Notes: generated by a model from the letters alone, not told the origin. A stretch of DNA of 64,000 bases from Azovibrio sp. (GCA_026414665.1 JAOAIO010000002.1:1-64000); one strand, 5' to 3'; positions 30,624-40,196 are shown, counted from the first letter of the stretch. A program made the numbers and translations.

Positions 30624-31171
30624 GGGAACACCTCGGCGTGTTCGAGGCCGGGAGCCTGCTGGTCCTTGGCCGAGAGCAGAGGCGCGCCCTCTAGGGGCCA
30701 GCGGATGCCCACCTGCGGGTCGTTCCAGGCCAGACAGCGCTCGTATTCGGGAGCGTAGTAATCGGTGGTTTTGTAGAGAAATTCCGCCGTATCGCTCAAG
30801 GTTAGAAAGCCGTGCGCGAAGCCCGGGGGAATCCAGAGCTGGCGCTTGTTCGCGGCCGAGAGCACGAGCCCCTGCCAACGGCCGAAGGTGGGCGAAGCGC
30901 GACGCAGGTCGACGACCACGTCGAACACCTCGCCTTGCACCACGCGCACGAGCTTCCCCTGGGCTTGCCGGACCTGGTAGTGCAGGCCGCGCAGCACGCC
31001 TTTGGCGCTTTTCGAGTGGTTGTCCTGCACGAAATCCACGTCCAGACCGGTGGCGGCGCGGAAGGCACGGCGGTTATAGCTCTCGAAGAAAAAGCCGCGC
31101 GCATCGCCAAACACCTGGGGTTCGAGCAAGATGAGGCCGGCAAGATCGAGCGCCGTAGCTTGCATCCTCAC
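30620..31171 (-). CDS. rfbC: dTDP-4-dehydrorhamnose 3,5-epimerase
   Basis: Third step of dTDP-L-rhamnose synthesis, a cupin-fold epimerase of 183 residues. The catalytic His lies in 'LRGLHYQ' and the Tyr in '[12 protein letters not shown]'. '[16 protein letters not shown]' is the cupin core. It overlaps rfbA upstream and apaH downstream by 4 bp each. Confidence 0.97.
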   Translation of the reverse strand: MRMQATALDLAGLILLEPQVFGDARGFFFESYNRRAFRAATGLDVDFVQDNHSKSAKGVLRGLHYQVRQAQGKLVRVVQGEVFDVVVDLRRASPTFGRWQGLVLSAANKRQLWIPPGFAHGFLTLSDTAEFLYKTTDYYAPEYERCLAWNDPQVGIRWPLEGAPLLSAKDQQAPGLEHAEVFP

Positions 31172-32046
31172 CCCCTCCCTTCTTGCAAAAGGCGCAGCAG
31201 GTACTGGCCGTAGGCATTCTTCGCCAAAGGCTGGGCCAGCGCCTCCAGGGCGGCGGCGTCAATCCAGCCCTGGCGCCAGGCCAATTCTTCCGGCGCCGCC
31301 ACTTTCAGCCCCTGGCGGCGCTCGATGGTGGCGATGAACTGGCTGGCTTCCAGCATCGACTCGTGCGTGCCAGTATCCAGCCAGGCATAGCCGCGCCCCA
31401 TGATCTCCACCGCGAGTTCGCCACGTTCCAGGTAATGCCGGTTCACATCGGTGATTTCCAGCTCGCCGCGGGGCGATGGCTGGATGCTGCGCGCGATGTC
31501 GACGACTTGGTTATCGTAGAAATAAAGCCCGGTCACCGCGTAGTGGGATTTGGGTTGGCGCGGCTTTTCCTCGATGCTAGTTGCCCGGCCGGCGGCATCG
31601 AAGGCAACGACCCCATAGCGCTCAGGGTCATGCACATGGTAGGCAAACACGGTGGCCCCGTGCTCACGCTGATCGGCCGTGCGCAGCAGCGCGGCAAAGT
31701 CGTGGCCATAGAAGATGTTGTCGCCCAGCACCAAGGTGGAAGGCGCGTTGCCGATGAAATCGGCGCCGATGATGAAAGCCTGGGCCAAGCCATCGGGACT
31801 TGGCTGCACCGCATAGGAAAGATTAATGCCCCACTGCTGGCCATCGCCGAGCAATTGCGCAAAACGCGGGGTGTCCTGGGGCGTGGAAATGACGAGGATG
31901 TCGCGGATGCCCGCCAGCATCAGGGTGCAGAGCGGGTAATAGATCATCGGCTTGTCGAAAATCGGCAAGAGCTGCTTCGATACCGCCAGGGTGGCGGGGT
32001 AGAGCCGGGTGCCGGAACCACCGGCCAGGATGATGCCTTTACGCAT
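31168..32046 (-). CDS. rfbA: glucose-1-phosphate thymidylyltransferase
   Basis: First step of dTDP-L-rhamnose synthesis, making dTDP-glucose from glucose-1-phosphate and dTTP. 292 residues. '[16 protein letters not shown]' is the nucleotidyltransferase loop, 'KPMIYYPL' contacts sugar phosphate, and 'LGDNIFYG' binds metal. The product normally inhibits the enzyme through dTDP-rhamnose feedback. rfbC overlaps its stop by 4 bp; rfbD ends 9 bp upstream. Confidence 0.98.
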   Translation of the reverse strand: MRKGIILAGGSGTRLYPATLAVSKQLLPIFDKPMIYYPLCTLMLAGIRDILVISTPQDTPRFAQLLGDGQQWGINLSYAVQPSPDGLAQAFIIGADFIGNAPSTLVLGDNIFYGHDFAALLRTADQREHGATVFAYHVHDPERYGVVAFDAAGRATSIEEKPRQPKSHYAVTGLYFYDNQVVDIARSIQPSPRGELEITDVNRHYLERGELAVEIMGRGYAWLDTGTHESMLEASQFIATIERRQGLKVAAPEELAWRQGWIDAAALEALAQPLAKNAYGQYLLRLLQEGRG

Positions 32047-32055
32047 GGGATCTGC

Positions 32056-32952
32056 TCACAAAATCTGGCGCAGCACGTGCGCCAGGCCGGCGCGCCAGTC
32101 GGGCAGCGCCAAGCCGAAAGTTGCCCGGAGTCGCCGGGTGTCGAGCCGGGAATTGGCGGGCCGCGGCGCCGGGGTCGGGTAATCCCGGCTGGCGATGGGC
32201 AGGAGTCCGTCCGGCGCCAGCCTCAAAGAACGCCCCGCCGCCCGCGCCGCGGCAATCACCGTGGCGGCGTATTCATGCCAGCAAGTCTCGCCGGCCGCGG
32301 CCAAATGGTAAATGCCCTGCGGGAAGTCGGCGGGGCAGCCGGCGCGCAGGTACTGGCCGAGAATCTGCGCCGTCACATCGGCAATCAGGGCGGCCGAAGT
32401 CGGGGCGCCGAACTGATCGGCCACTACCGTGAGCCGCTCGCGCTCCGCCGCGAGCCGCAGCATGGTCTTGGCGAAGTTCTGCCCCCACACCCCAAACACC
32501 CAGGAAGTGCGCAAGATCAAGTGCCGCGCGCCGCTCGCTTGTAGGGCCCGCTCGCCAGCGAGCTTGGTGCGGCCGTACACACTCAAGGGGTTGGGCGGAT
32601 CGGTTTCCACGTAAGGCCGGTTGGCGCGGCCGTCAAAGACGTAGTCGGTGGAGTAATGCACCACCAAAGCGCCCACTGCGGCGGCGGCCTCGCCCAGCCG
32701 GCCCGGCGCCTCGCCATTCACCGCCATGGCCAAATCCGGCTCGGTCTCGGCTTTATCCACCGCGGTATAGGCCGCAGGATTGACAACGATGGCTGGGCAT
32801 AGCTCGCGCACTGTGCGCGCCAGCGCCGCGCCATCGGCAAAGTCGCAATCCTGCCGGCTCAGGGTCAGCACCGGCCCAAGCGGCGCCAGCGCACGCTGCA
32901 ATTCAAAGCCAACCTGGCCGCTGACGCCGGTCAGCAGGATATTCCGGTTCAT
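32056..32952 (-). CDS. rfbD: dTDP-4-dehydrorhamnose reductase
   Basis: Final step of dTDP-L-rhamnose synthesis, NAD(P)H-dependent. 298 residues, a short-chain dehydrogenase fold with the N-terminal TGVSGQVG loop and the YGRTKLAGE catalytic Tyr/Lys. The ATG at 32952 overlaps the rfbB stop by 4 bp. Longer upstream frames would run into rfbB and are rejected. Confidence 0.97.
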   Translation of the reverse strand: MNRNILLTGVSGQVGFELQRALAPLGPVLTLSRQDCDFADGAALARTVRELCPAIVVNPAAYTAVDKAETEPDLAMAVNGEAPGRLGEAAAAVGALVVHYSTDYVFDGRANRPYVETDPPNPLSVYGRTKLAGERALQASGARHLILRTSWVFGVWGQNFAKTMLRLAAERERLTVVADQFGAPTSAALIADVTAQILGQYLRAGCPADFPQGIYHLAAAGETCWHEYAATVIAAARAAGRSLRLAPDGLLPIASRDYPTPAPRPANSRLDTRRLRATFGLALPDWRAGLAHVLRQIL

Positions 32953-34010
32953 GGCTGGGCGTAGTGAGTGGCTAGCCACTCCCGATAGGCGCCGCTCTGG
33001 ACGCGCGCCACCCAGTCGGGATGCTCGAGATACCATTGCACGGTCTTTCTGATGCCGGTGGCGAAGGTTTCCGCCGGACGCCAGCCCAGCTCGCGCTCGA
33101 TCTTGCGAGCATCGATGGCATAGCGCCGATCATGGCCGGGCCGATCCGCGACGAAGGCGATTTGCCGGGCATAAGACAAGCCATCGGCGCGCGGCCGCAG
33201 CTCGTCGAGCAGGGCGCAGACCGTGTGTACGATTTCTAGATTGGGCATCTCGTTCCAGCCCCCGACGTTATAGGTTTCCCCAGGCCGCCCTGCCGCCAAG
33301 ATGCGGGCGAGCGCGGCACAGTGGTCGCCGACATAAAGCCAGTCACGCACCTGCCGGCCGTCGCCGTAGATGGGCAAGGGCTTGCCGGCCAAGGCATTGA
33401 CGATCGTCAAAGGAATCAGCTTCTCAGGAAACTGGTACGGCCCGTAGTTGTTCGAGCAGTTGCTGGTCAAGACCGGTAGCCCATAGGTATGGTGCCAAGC
33501 CCGTACCAGATGATCGGACGCCGCCTTGCTGCCCGAATAGGGCCTGTTGGGCGCATAGGGATGCGTCTCTGTGAACGGCGCCGCCTCCGGCGTCAGGCTG
33601 CCATAGACTTCGTCGGTACTGACATGGTGAAAGCGAAAGGCGCTGCGTGCGCCGCCCTCCAGCCCCGACCAGTAAGCCCGCGCCGCCTCGAGCAACGTGA
33701 AAGTGCCCTCGACGTTGGTGCGCATGAACTCGGCTGGACCGTGGATGGAACGGTCCACATGGCTCTCGGCGGCAAAATGCACGATGGCGCGCGGCCGGTA
33801 TTGGCGCAAGAGCGCCTCGATCAGGGGCCGGTCGCAAATATCGCCCCGGACAAACACATGCCGGGCATCCCCCTCGAGGCTCGCCAAATTCTCCAGATTG
33901 CCGGCGTAAGTGAGCTTATCGAGATTGAGCACGGGCTCATCGCTTTGCCGCAGCCAGCCGAGCACGAAATTGGCACCGATGAAGCCGGCGCCCCCCGTCA
34001 CAAAAATCAA
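32949..34010 (-). CDS. rfbB: dTDP-glucose 4,6-dehydratase
   Basis: Second step of dTDP-L-rhamnose synthesis. 353 residues with the [14 protein letters not shown]-binding loop, 'STDEVYGSL' and the YSGSKAASD catalytic Tyr/Lys. It is the first gene of rfbB-D-A-C-apaH. Rhamnose is likely used in O-antigen or exopolysaccharide, but no glycosyltransferase for it is in the window. Confidence 0.98.
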   Translation of the reverse strand: MIFVTGGAGFIGANFVLGWLRQSDEPVLNLDKLTYAGNLENLASLEGDARHVFVRGDICDRPLIEALLRQYRPRAIVHFAAESHVDRSIHGPAEFMRTNVEGTFTLLEAARAYWSGLEGGARSAFRFHHVSTDEVYGSLTPEAAPFTETHPYAPNRPYSGSKAASDHLVRAWHHTYGLPVLTSNCSNNYGPYQFPEKLIPLTIVNALAGKPLPIYGDGRQVRDWLYVGDHCAALARILAAGRPGETYNVGGWNEMPNLEIVHTVCALLDELRPRADGLSYARQIAFVADRPGHDRRYAIDARKIERELGWRPAETFATGIRKTVQWYLEHPDWVARVQSGAYREWLATHYAQP

Positions 34011-34037
34011 GATCTCTCCCCTCCAAACGAAAGCGCC

Positions 34038-34065
34038 ATTCTAAGCCAGCCGGACAAACATCCAA
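34038..34065 (-). promoter_or_regulatory. candidate rfbB promoter
   Basis: On the minus strand TTGGAT and TAGAAT lie 16 bp apart, 28 bp before the rfbB start codon. The spacing and -10 match the rrn promoters of this genome; the -35 is weaker. Confidence 0.55.
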
Positions 34066-34318
34066 GAGGACCAGGGCAGCCATGCAGGATGGTAGGAGCT
34101 GGCCGCGGTAATCCAGAGAGCCGTGCAAGCGGTTCTCGCGGCTCCAGTGCGAACTGGCGCTTTACCGGAGCCTTATACCCCATCCCTTGGAAGACGAAAT
34201 TTCAGGGAAGCGCACCCAAGATTAAGCCGGATTGCGGCCATGCCCTAGGCGCATGGACTGGCCAGCGACCGGCAAAACCCTTATCATCAGCATTTTCTAA
34301 TAAACCAGGATGATCGTC
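34066..34318. other. divergent intergenic region rfbB / AhpD-like gene
   Basis: Together with the rfbB promoter this makes a 308-bp gap. It contains one 6-bp inverted repeat (GAGCCG at 34118-34123, CGGCTC at 34139-34144) and the ribosome site AGGA (34307-34310) of the downstream gene. I see no gene, and no clear plus-strand promoter. Confidence 0.5.
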
Positions 34319-34678
34319 ATGAGCAGCAAATCCTTCACCACCCTCACCTCCGACATCTCCAAGGCCCTCGACACCTTCCGCAAGGAAGCCCCAGAGACCA
34401 TGCAGGGTTTTTATGGCATGGCCAAGGCGGCGATGAAGGGCGGCGCGCTCTCGGAATTGGACAAGGAGCTGATCGCGCTCGCCATCGGCGTCACCGCCCG
34501 CTGCGACGGCTGCATCGGCTTTCACGTCAAGGCGCTCGTGCGCCTGGGCGTGACGCGCGAGCAGCTCATGGAAACGCTGGCCATCTGCACCTACATGGGT
34601 GGCGGCCCAGCGCTGATGTATGCCGCCGAGGCCATTCGAGCCTACGAGGAATTCACCGCCGGCAAATCGGCCAGCTAA
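34319..34678 (+). CDS. carboxymuconolactone decarboxylase / AhpD-like protein
   Basis: 119-residue helical protein of the CMD family with the AhpD-type redox motif CDGCIGFH (CxxC plus His), so a peroxidase-linked or thiol-based function is more likely than a decarboxylase. The ATG at 34319 has AGGA 8 nt upstream and is preferred to the ATG at 34310. It stands alone upstream of the hydrogenase operon and is separated from it by a terminator-like hairpin and a sigma-54 promoter, so it is probably not co-transcribed with it. Confidence 0.92.
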   Translation: MSSKSFTTLTSDISKALDTFRKEAPETMQGFYGMAKAAMKGGALSELDKELIALAIGVTARCDGCIGFHVKALVRLGVTREQLMETLAICTYMGGGPALMYAAEAIRAYEEFTAGKSAS

Positions 34679-34847
34679 CCTACCAGCGTCGGTTCGCACG
34701 CCCTCTGAGCATGAAACCAGCGCGGCCTCCCCTCGCGCCCAACGCCGCCCCCGCGAGGGAGAAGGGAAGCGCCCGAGTCGCTTATCGACTTGCACGATAA
34801 CGCAAAGCAGCTTTCCACATCCGGAAAAAGACGGAAACATCAATTCC

Positions 34848-34875
34848 AGGGCGCTTATAGAGGCGCCCTGCCTTT
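34848..34875 (+). terminator. probable terminator of the AhpD-like gene
   Basis: AGGGCGC (34848-34854) and GCGCCCT (34863-34869) form a perfect 7-bp stem with an 8-nt loop, followed by GCCTTTT. It lies 170 bp after the AhpD-like stop and just before the hydrogenase promoter, insulating the two units. Confidence 0.6.
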
Positions 34876-34923
34876 TATACAAAACCCCTTATCTTTCATA
34901 CACCTGGAACATTGTTTCAGGGG

Positions 34924-34939
34924 TGGCACGCGGGTTGCT
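34924..34939 (+). promoter_or_regulatory. sigma-54 promoter of hupSLC
   Basis: TGGCACG-CGGG-TTGCT matches the sigma-54 -24/-12 consensus (TGGCACG-N4-TTGCW) at every conserved position, with GG and GC exactly 10 bp apart. The start codon of hupS is 54 bp downstream. Sigma-54 control with an NtrC-type activator (HupR/HoxA) is the known mode for hup/hox operons. No such activator is encoded in the window. Confidence 0.92.
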
Positions 34940-34992
34940 GGAGCCCGGTATCGTCCGCCCTGCTCGGGCGTCACGCCTCCGAGGATCCAACC

Positions 34993-36069
34993 ATGACCGA
35001 AACTTTCTACGATGTATTGCGCCGCCAAGGCATTACGCGGCGCAGCTTCCTGAAATTCTGCAGCCTCACCGCCACCTCCCTGGGGCTGGGTTCCGCCGCG
35101 GCGCCGCGCATCGCCCACGCTTTGGAGACCAAGCCTCGCACTCCGGTGCTGTGGCTGCACGGACTCGAATGCACCTGCTGCTCCGAGTCCTTCATCCGCT
35201 CGGCCCACCCGCTCACCAAGGATGTCGTCCTCTCCATGCTCTCGCTGGACTACGACGATACCCTGATGGCCGCCGCTGGCCACCAGGCCGAAGCCATCCT
35301 CGAAGAAGTGAAGAAGAAATATAAAGGCCAGTACATCGTCGCGGTCGAGGGCAACCCGCCCTTGAACGAAGACGGCATGTTCTGCATCCAAGGCGGACGC
35401 CCCTTCGTCGAGAAGCTCAAGGAAACCTGCGCTGACGCCAAGGCCATCATCTCCTGGGGTTCCTGCGCCTCCTACGGCTGCGTCCAGGCCGCCAAGCCCA
35501 ACCCGACCCGGGCCACCCCGGTGCACAAGGTCATCACCGGCAAGCCCATCATCAACGTACCCGGCTGCCCGCCGATTGCGGAGGTCATGACCGGGGTCGT
35601 GACCTACATGCTCACGTTCGACCGCATCCCCGAACTCGATCGCCAGGGGCGGCCGAAGATGTTCTACGGCCAGCGCATCCACGACAAGTGCTACCGGCGC
35701 GGCCACTTCGACGCCGGCCAGTTCGCGGAAGCCTGGGACGACGAGGGCGCCAGAAAGGGCTACTGCCTTTACAAGATGGGCTGTAAGGGCCCCACTACCT
35801 ACAACGCCTGCTCCTCGATGCGCTGGAACGGTGGCGTCTCCTGGCCGGTGCAATCCGGGCACGGCTGCATCGGCTGCTCGGAAGATGGCTTTTGGGACAA
35901 GGGCAGCTTCTATGACCGGGTGACGCAGATCAAGCAATTCGGTGTCGAATCGAACGCCGATCAGATCGGCGGCACCGTCGCCGCCGTCACCGGCGCCGCC
36001 ATCGCCGCCCATGCGGCCGTGACCGCACTGGCCCGGGCCCGCAACAAGAACGCAACGAACGGAGAATAA
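34993..36069 (+). CDS. hupS: [NiFe] uptake hydrogenase small subunit, oxygen-tolerant (group 1d) type
   Basis: Iron-sulfur subunit passing electrons from the NiFe site to cytochrome b. 358 residues: a Tat signal (TRRSFLK, residues 15-21) cleaved after 'AHA', and a C-terminal membrane anchor (about 325-350). In mature numbering Cys17, 19, 20, 115, 120 and 149 are all present, the six-cysteine ligand set of the [4Fe-3S] proximal cluster in O2-tolerant enzymes such as Ralstonia HoxK; ordinary enzymes have Gly at 19 and 120. Sequence is very close to HoxK throughout. The ATG at 34993 is 54 bp after a sigma-54 promoter. Confidence 0.98.
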   Translation: MTETFYDVLRRQGITRRSFLKFCSLTATSLGLGSAAAPRIAHALETKPRTPVLWLHGLECTCCSESFIRSAHPLTKDVVLSMLSLDYDDTLMAAAGHQAEAILEEVKKKYKGQYIVAVEGNPPLNEDGMFCIQGGRPFVEKLKETCADAKAIISWGSCASYGCVQAAKPNPTRATPVHKVITGKPIINVPGCPPIAEVMTGVVTYMLTFDRIPELDRQGRPKMFYGQRIHDKCYRRGHFDAGQFAEAWDDEGARKGYCLYKMGCKGPTTYNACSSMRWNGGVSWPVQSGHGCIGCSEDGFWDKGSFYDRVTQIKQFGVESNADQIGGTVAAVTGAAIAAHAAVTALARARNKNATNGE

Positions 36070-36073
36070 GCCC

Positions 36074-37870
36074 ATGAGCGCCTACGAAACCCAAGGCTTC
36101 AAGCTCGACGATTCCGGCAAGCGTGTAGTGGTGGACCCGGTCTGCCGCATCGAAGGCCACCTACGCGTCGAAGTCAATCTCGACAAGGACAATGTGATTC
36201 GCAACGCCGTCTCCACCGGCACCATGTGGCGCGGCCTCGAAGTCATCTTGAAGGGCCGCGATCCGCGCGATGCCTGGGCCTTCACCGAGCGCATCTGCGG
36301 CGTGTGCACCGGCACCCACGCGCTAACATCGGTGCGCGCCGTGGAAGACGCGCTCGCCATTCAGATTCCCGAAAATGCGCACCTGATCCGCAACATCATG
36401 CAGCTGAACCTGTATGTGCACGATCACTTGGTGCATTTCTACCATCTGCACGCGCTCGACTGGGTGGATGTGGTATCCGCCCTCAAAGCGGACCCCAAGA
36501 AAACCTCGGAACTCGCCCAGAGCATTTCCTCCTGGCCGCTATCCTCGCCCGGCTACTTCCGCGACATCCAAAATCGCCTGAAAAAGTTCGTCGAAAGCGG
36601 CCAGCTCGGCCCCTTCATGAACGGCTACTGGGGCAGCCCGGCCTACAAGCTGCCGCCCGAAGCCAATCTGATGGCCGTCACCCACTACCTGGAAGCGCTC
36701 GATTTCCAGAAGGAAATCGTCAAGGTACACACCATCTTCGGCGGCAAGAACCCGCACCCGAACTGGCTGGTAGGCGGCGTGCCCTGCGCCATCAACCTGG
36801 AGGGCACCGGCGCCGTGGGCGCCGTGAACATGGAGCGCCTCAACCTGGTCAAGCACGTCATCGACCAAGCCGCCGAATTCGTAGAAAAGGTCTATCTCCC
36901 CGACCTACTCGCCATCGCCTCGTTCTACAAGGGCTGGCTCTACGGCGGCGGCCTTTCCTCCCAGGCCATGCTCTCTTACGGCGACATCCCCGACAAGGCC
37001 AACGACTACTCGGCCGGCAACCTGCTCCTCCCGCGCGGCGCCATCATCAACGGCAAGCTCGACGAGATCCACCCGGTGGACTTGAAAGACCCGGAACAGG
37101 TGCAGGAATTCGTCACCCACTCCTGGTACAAGTACCCGGACGAATCCAAGGGACTGCATCCCTTCGAGGGCATCACCGAGCCGCATTTCGTATTGGGCAA
37201 GAACACCAAAGGCAGCAAGACCCGGATCGAAGCCCTCGACGAGAGCGGCAAATACTCCTGGCTCAAGGCGCCGCGCTGGCGCGGCCACGCCATGGAAGTC
37301 GGCTGCCTGCCGCGCATGGTCATGGCCTACCTGCAACCCCAGCGCTACCCGATGGTCAAAGACACCATCGACATGGCCCTCAAGCAGCTCGACATCCCGC
37401 TCACGGCGCTCTTCTCCACCCTCGGCCGCACCGCCGCGCGTGGCATCGAGACGCTTTACTGCGCCAAGTTGCAGCAGGAGATGTTCGCTCGCCTGATGGC
37501 CAACCTCAAGGCCGGCGATCTCAACACCGCCAACATCAGCAAGTGGGAACCCTCCACCTGGCCCAAGGAGGCCAAAGGCGTCGGCTTCACCGAAGCGCCG
37601 CGCGGCGCGCTCGGCCACTGGATCAAGATCAAGGACGGCAAGATCGACAACTATCAGTGCGTCGTGCCCACCACCTGGAACGGCTCGCCGCGCGATCCCC
37701 AGGGCCAGATCGGCGCCTTCGAAGCCAGCCTGCTCGGTACCCCGCTGGCCAAGGCCGACGAGCCGCTGGAAATCTTGCGCACCCTGCATTCCTTCGACCC
37801 TTGCCTCGCCTGCTCGACGCACGTCATGAGCCCAGAGGGCCAGGAAATGTCTTCGGTCAAGGTGCGCTAA
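36074..37870 (+). CDS. hupL: [NiFe] uptake hydrogenase large subunit
   Basis: Catalytic subunit that oxidises H2 in the periplasm, exported with HupS by the Tat system. 598 residues. The NiFe ligands are Cys75 and Cys78 (RICGVC) and Cys577 and Cys580 (DPCLACSTH). After His583 comes a 15-residue C-terminal peptide, which HupD removes after nickel insertion. It begins 4 bp after the hupS stop. All ligands are intact. Confidence 0.98.
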   Translation: MSAYETQGFKLDDSGKRVVVDPVCRIEGHLRVEVNLDKDNVIRNAVSTGTMWRGLEVILKGRDPRDAWAFTERICGVCTGTHALTSVRAVEDALAIQIPENAHLIRNIMQLNLYVHDHLVHFYHLHALDWVDVVSALKADPKKTSELAQSISSWPLSSPGYFRDIQNRLKKFVESGQLGPFMNGYWGSPAYKLPPEANLMAVTHYLEALDFQKEIVKVHTIFGGKNPHPNWLVGGVPCAINLEGTGAVGAVNMERLNLVKHVIDQAAEFVEKVYLPDLLAIASFYKGWLYGGGLSSQAMLSYGDIPDKANDYSAGNLLLPRGAIINGKLDEIHPVDLKDPEQVQEFVTHSWYKYPDESKGLHPFEGITEPHFVLGKNTKGSKTRIEALDESGKYSWLKAPRWRGHAMEVGCLPRMVMAYLQPQRYPMVKDTIDMALKQLDIPLTALFSTLGRTAARGIETLYCAKLQQEMFARLMANLKAGDLNTANISKWEPSTWPKEAKGVGFTEAPRGALGHWIKIKDGKIDNYQCVVPTTWNGSPRDPQGQIGAFEASLLGTPLAKADEPLEILRTLHSFDPCLACSTHVMSPEGQEMSSVKVR

Positions 37871-37891
37871 CCCACTGCGAAGGAGAAAGCC

Positions 37892-38596
37892 ATGCTATCG
37901 CAACAGGACATGCTGGAGGCCGAACGGCACGGCAAGCAGGTGCGCTCCATCTACGTGTATGAGGCGCCGGTGCGCCTCTGGCACTGGGTGAATGCGCTGG
38001 CCATGGTGGTGCTCGCCGTCACGGGCTATCTGATCGGTCTACCGCCCGCCTCGGTGCCGGGCGAGGCCGCCGAGCATTTCCTGCTCGGCTACATCCGCTT
38101 CGCCCACTTCACCGCCGGCTACGTCTTTGCCATCGGTCTCTTGGCGCGGGTGTATTGGGCCCTCGTCGGCAACCACCACGCCCGGCAGATTTTCATGTTG
38201 CCCATCACGAACAAAGCCTGGTGGAGCGAAGTGCTGTTCGAGCTGCGCTGGTACTTGTTCCTGGAAAAGCACCCGAAGAAATACGTCGGCCACAACCCCA
38301 TGGCGCAGCTGATGATGTTCTTCTTTTTCACCGTGCTCGCCTTCGGCATGGTCATCACCGGCTTTGCGCTCTACTCCGAAGGCGCCGGGCTGGGCACCTG
38401 GAGCGACCGCCTATTCGGCTGGGTCCTGCCGGCTCTGGGCGGTTCCATGCAAACCCATAGCTGGCACCGGCTGGGCATGTGGATCATGATGAGCTTCGTG
38501 CTGGTGCACGTCTATGCCGCCATCCGGGAAGACATCATGAGCCGCCAGTCGCTGATTTCCACCATGGTCTCCGGCTGGCGCATGTTCAAGGACTGA
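37892..38596 (+). CDS. hupC: hydrogenase cytochrome b subunit
   Basis: Membrane di-heme cytochrome b that anchors HupSL and passes electrons to quinone. 234 residues with four or more hydrophobic helices. The early 'VRLWHWVNALAMVVLAVTGY' and late 'MQTHSWHRLGMWIMM' carry His heme ligands, as in HoxZ/HyaC. It follows hupL by 21 bp. A terminator-like hairpin lies 47 bp after its stop, so hupSLC may be the abundant part of a longer transcript. Confidence 0.97.
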   Translation: MLSQQDMLEAERHGKQVRSIYVYEAPVRLWHWVNALAMVVLAVTGYLIGLPPASVPGEAAEHFLLGYIRFAHFTAGYVFAIGLLARVYWALVGNHHARQIFMLPITNKAWWSEVLFELRWYLFLEKHPKKYVGHNPMAQLMMFFFFTVLAFGMVITGFALYSEGAGLGTWSDRLFGWVLPALGGSMQTHSWHRLGMWIMMSFVLVHVYAAIREDIMSRQSLISTMVSGWRMFKD

Positions 38597-38613
38597 CGCC
38601 GCCCGCGCCAGCC

Positions 38614-38943
38614 ATGTCTCATCTTCTGCTACAGCATCGCTTGGCCCCGGGACGCACCCCCATGCACCCGGGGCGTTTTCTTCAAACTCGCTTTCTCGAA
38701 CCTATGGGCGTTTCCCAAGAAGCCCTGGCGCGAGCGCTCGCCATTTCTCGCCGCCGGGTCAATGAGCTCGTGCGCGGCAAGCGCAGCCTCACCCCGGACA
38801 CGGCGCTGCGCCTGGCGCTACACTTTGGCCTTGCCGCCGAATTCTGGCTCGGCCTACAGACCGCCTGGGACTTGCACCAAGCCCGACGCGACCTGGCGCG
38901 CGCCATGCCGACTCGCATCCTGACTGGCAAGCGCGTAAATTGA
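38614..38943 (+). CDS. HigA-family HTH regulator, orphan antitoxin-like
   Basis: 109-residue XRE-type helix-turn-helix protein of the HigA/VapI family. 'HPGRFLQTRFLEPMGVSQEALARALAISRRRVNEL' is the family N-terminal signature and 'AEFWLGLQTAWDL' its C-terminal signature. No HigB-type toxin gene is adjacent on either side. The start is uncertain: ATG at 38614 or ATG at 38662 (MHPGRF). The latter lies inside the loop of a terminator-like hairpin. The gene is inserted between hupC and the MFS gene in the hydrogenase locus; its stop overlaps the longest MFS frame. Confidence 0.85.
   Translation: MSHLLLQHRLAPGRTPMHPGRFLQTRFLEPMGVSQEALARALAISRRRVNELVRGKRSLTPDTALRLALHFGLAAEFWLGLQTAWDLHQARRDLARAMPTRILTGKRVN
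38644..38683 (+). terminator. intrinsic terminator-like hairpin after hupC
   Basis: GCCCCGGG (38644-38651) and CCCGGGGC (38667-38674) form a perfect 8-bp GC stem with a 15-nt loop, followed by GTTTTCTT. It lies shortly after hupC and within the 5' part of the HigA-like gene. It would reduce transcription of downstream maturation genes relative to the structural genes hupSLC. Confidence 0.7.
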
Positions 38944-38969
38944 CGGCCTCGTTCCGTACGCGCTTGACC

Positions 38970-40196
38970 ATGAGTTCGCTTCCCCAGTCTCACCCAGCCC
39001 GCCGCGATGCGGCCATCATCGCCCTGATCGGCGCCGTGCACGGCGTCTCACACTTCTTTCACCTGCTCCTACCGCCCTTGTTCCCTTGGCTGATGGCGGA
39101 ATTCGACCTCTCTTTCACCCGCATCGGCTTGGCCGTGACCGTATTCTTCGTGGTCTCCGGCATCGGCCAAGCCGCGGCAGGATTTCTCGTCGATCGCTGG
39201 GGCGCGGCACGCGTGCTGGCCGGCGGCATCGCCTGCTTCTGTCTTGCCGCCCTACTCCTCGCGGGCGCCACCGGCTTCCCGACCCTGCTATGGGTCGGCG
39301 CCCTGGCCGGTCTGGGCAACGCGGTGTTCCACCCAGCCGACTTCACCGTGCTGAACCGACAGGTCTCCGCGCCACGCCTCGGGCACGCGTTCTCGGTGCA
39401 CGGCCTATCCGGCAATCTGGGCTGGGCTCTCGCGCCGATCTTCATGACCGGCATCGCCGCCCTAGCCGGCTGGCGCGCCGCCGCCCTGGGGGCCGCCTTG
39501 CTCGCCCTGCTGGCCCTCCTGCTGCTGCTCGCCTTGCGCCATTTGCTCGCCGATCCATCTGGCGCTCAGCGCCTGAGCGCGACACGCAACGCGCACCCGC
39601 TCGCCTTCCTCGGTGTGCTGCCGGTCTGGATGTGCTTTGCCTTTTTCTTGCTCATCACCACGGCCTTCGGCGCCATCCAGAACTACGCTTCGCCCATCCT
39701 CGCGCAGCTCTACGGCCTGGCCCGCCCCCTCGCCGCCGGCAGCCTGTCGGCCTACCTGCTGGGCGGCGCCGGCGGCATCGCCCTGGGCGGCTTCCTCGCC
39801 CAGCAGGGCGAACACGACCGGATCATCGCCCTGATGCTGACGCTGGCCGCCCTGCTCGCTCTGCTGCTCGCCAGCGGCTGGCCGCCGGCCTGGAGCGTGC
39901 CCATCCTGATGGCAAGCATCGGCTTTCTCACCGGCATCGCCGGCCCCTCACGGGACTTGCTGGTCCGCCGGGCCGCCGTGAGCCGCTTCGGCGAGAGCGC
40001 CTATGGCCGCATTTACGGCTTCGTCTATTCCGGCCTCGATGCCGGCCTCGCCCTCGCGCCGCTCGTGTTCGGCATTTTGATGGATGCCGGCCGGGCCGGC
40101 GCCGTGCTGGTCGGTGTCGCCTTGCTCCAAAGTCTCGCCATCTTTACCGCCTTGGGCGTGGGCCGGCATCTGACGCCACGGCCCGCGCCAGGCTGA
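38970..40196 (+). CDS. MFS transporter (Fsr-like)
   Basis: Twelve-helix major-facilitator protein of about 408 residues. The N-terminal 'GAVHGVSHFFHLLLPPLFPWLMAEF' and 'GLGNAVFHPADF' segments resemble the fosmidomycin-resistance (Fsr) type family. Start: ATG at 38970 is used; a TTG at 38940 overlapping the HigA-like stop is possible. Substrate unknown. Its place within the hup locus, where hupE (nickel transporter) sits in rhizobia, makes a metal-related role conceivable but unproven; Fsr-like proteins are not known nickel carriers. Confidence 0.9.
   Translation: MSSLPQSHPARRDAAIIALIGAVHGVSHFFHLLLPPLFPWLMAEFDLSFTRIGLAVTVFFVVSGIGQAAAGFLVDRWGAARVLAGGIACFCLAALLLAGATGFPTLLWVGALAGLGNAVFHPADFTVLNRQVSAPRLGHAFSVHGLSGNLGWALAPIFMTGIAALAGWRAAALGAALLALLALLLLLALRHLLADPSGAQRLSATRNAHPLAFLGVLPVWMCFAFFLLITTAFGAIQNYASPILAQLYGLARPLAAGSLSAYLLGGAGGIALGGFLAQQGEHDRIIALMLTLAALLALLLASGWPPAWSVPILMASIGFLTGIAGPSRDLLVRRAAVSRFGESAYGRIYGFVYSGLDAGLALAPLVFGILMDAGRAGAVLVGVALLQSLAIFTALGVGRHLTPRPAPG

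Larger units (their letters stand above)
34679..34992 (+). promoter_or_regulatory. upstream control region of the hydrogenase operon
   Basis: This 314-bp gene-free stretch holds a terminator-like hairpin (34848-34869), an AT-rich stretch (about 34865-34915) suitable for DNA bending, and a sigma-54 promoter at 34924-34939. An inverted repeat TTGC-N8-GCAA (34790-34805) and AGTCG-N5-CGACT (34776-34790) lie about 130-160 bp upstream, where an enhancer-binding activator would be expected. The last two assignments are speculative. Confidence 0.5.

Noticed and set aside
36226-37962. 578-codon open frame overlapping hupL
   Set aside because: Out-of-frame Arg/Pro-rich shadow of hupL.
38614-38943. Complete HigBA toxin-antitoxin system
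   Set aside because: No HigB-like toxin lies on either side; hupC and an MFS gene flank the HigA-like gene.
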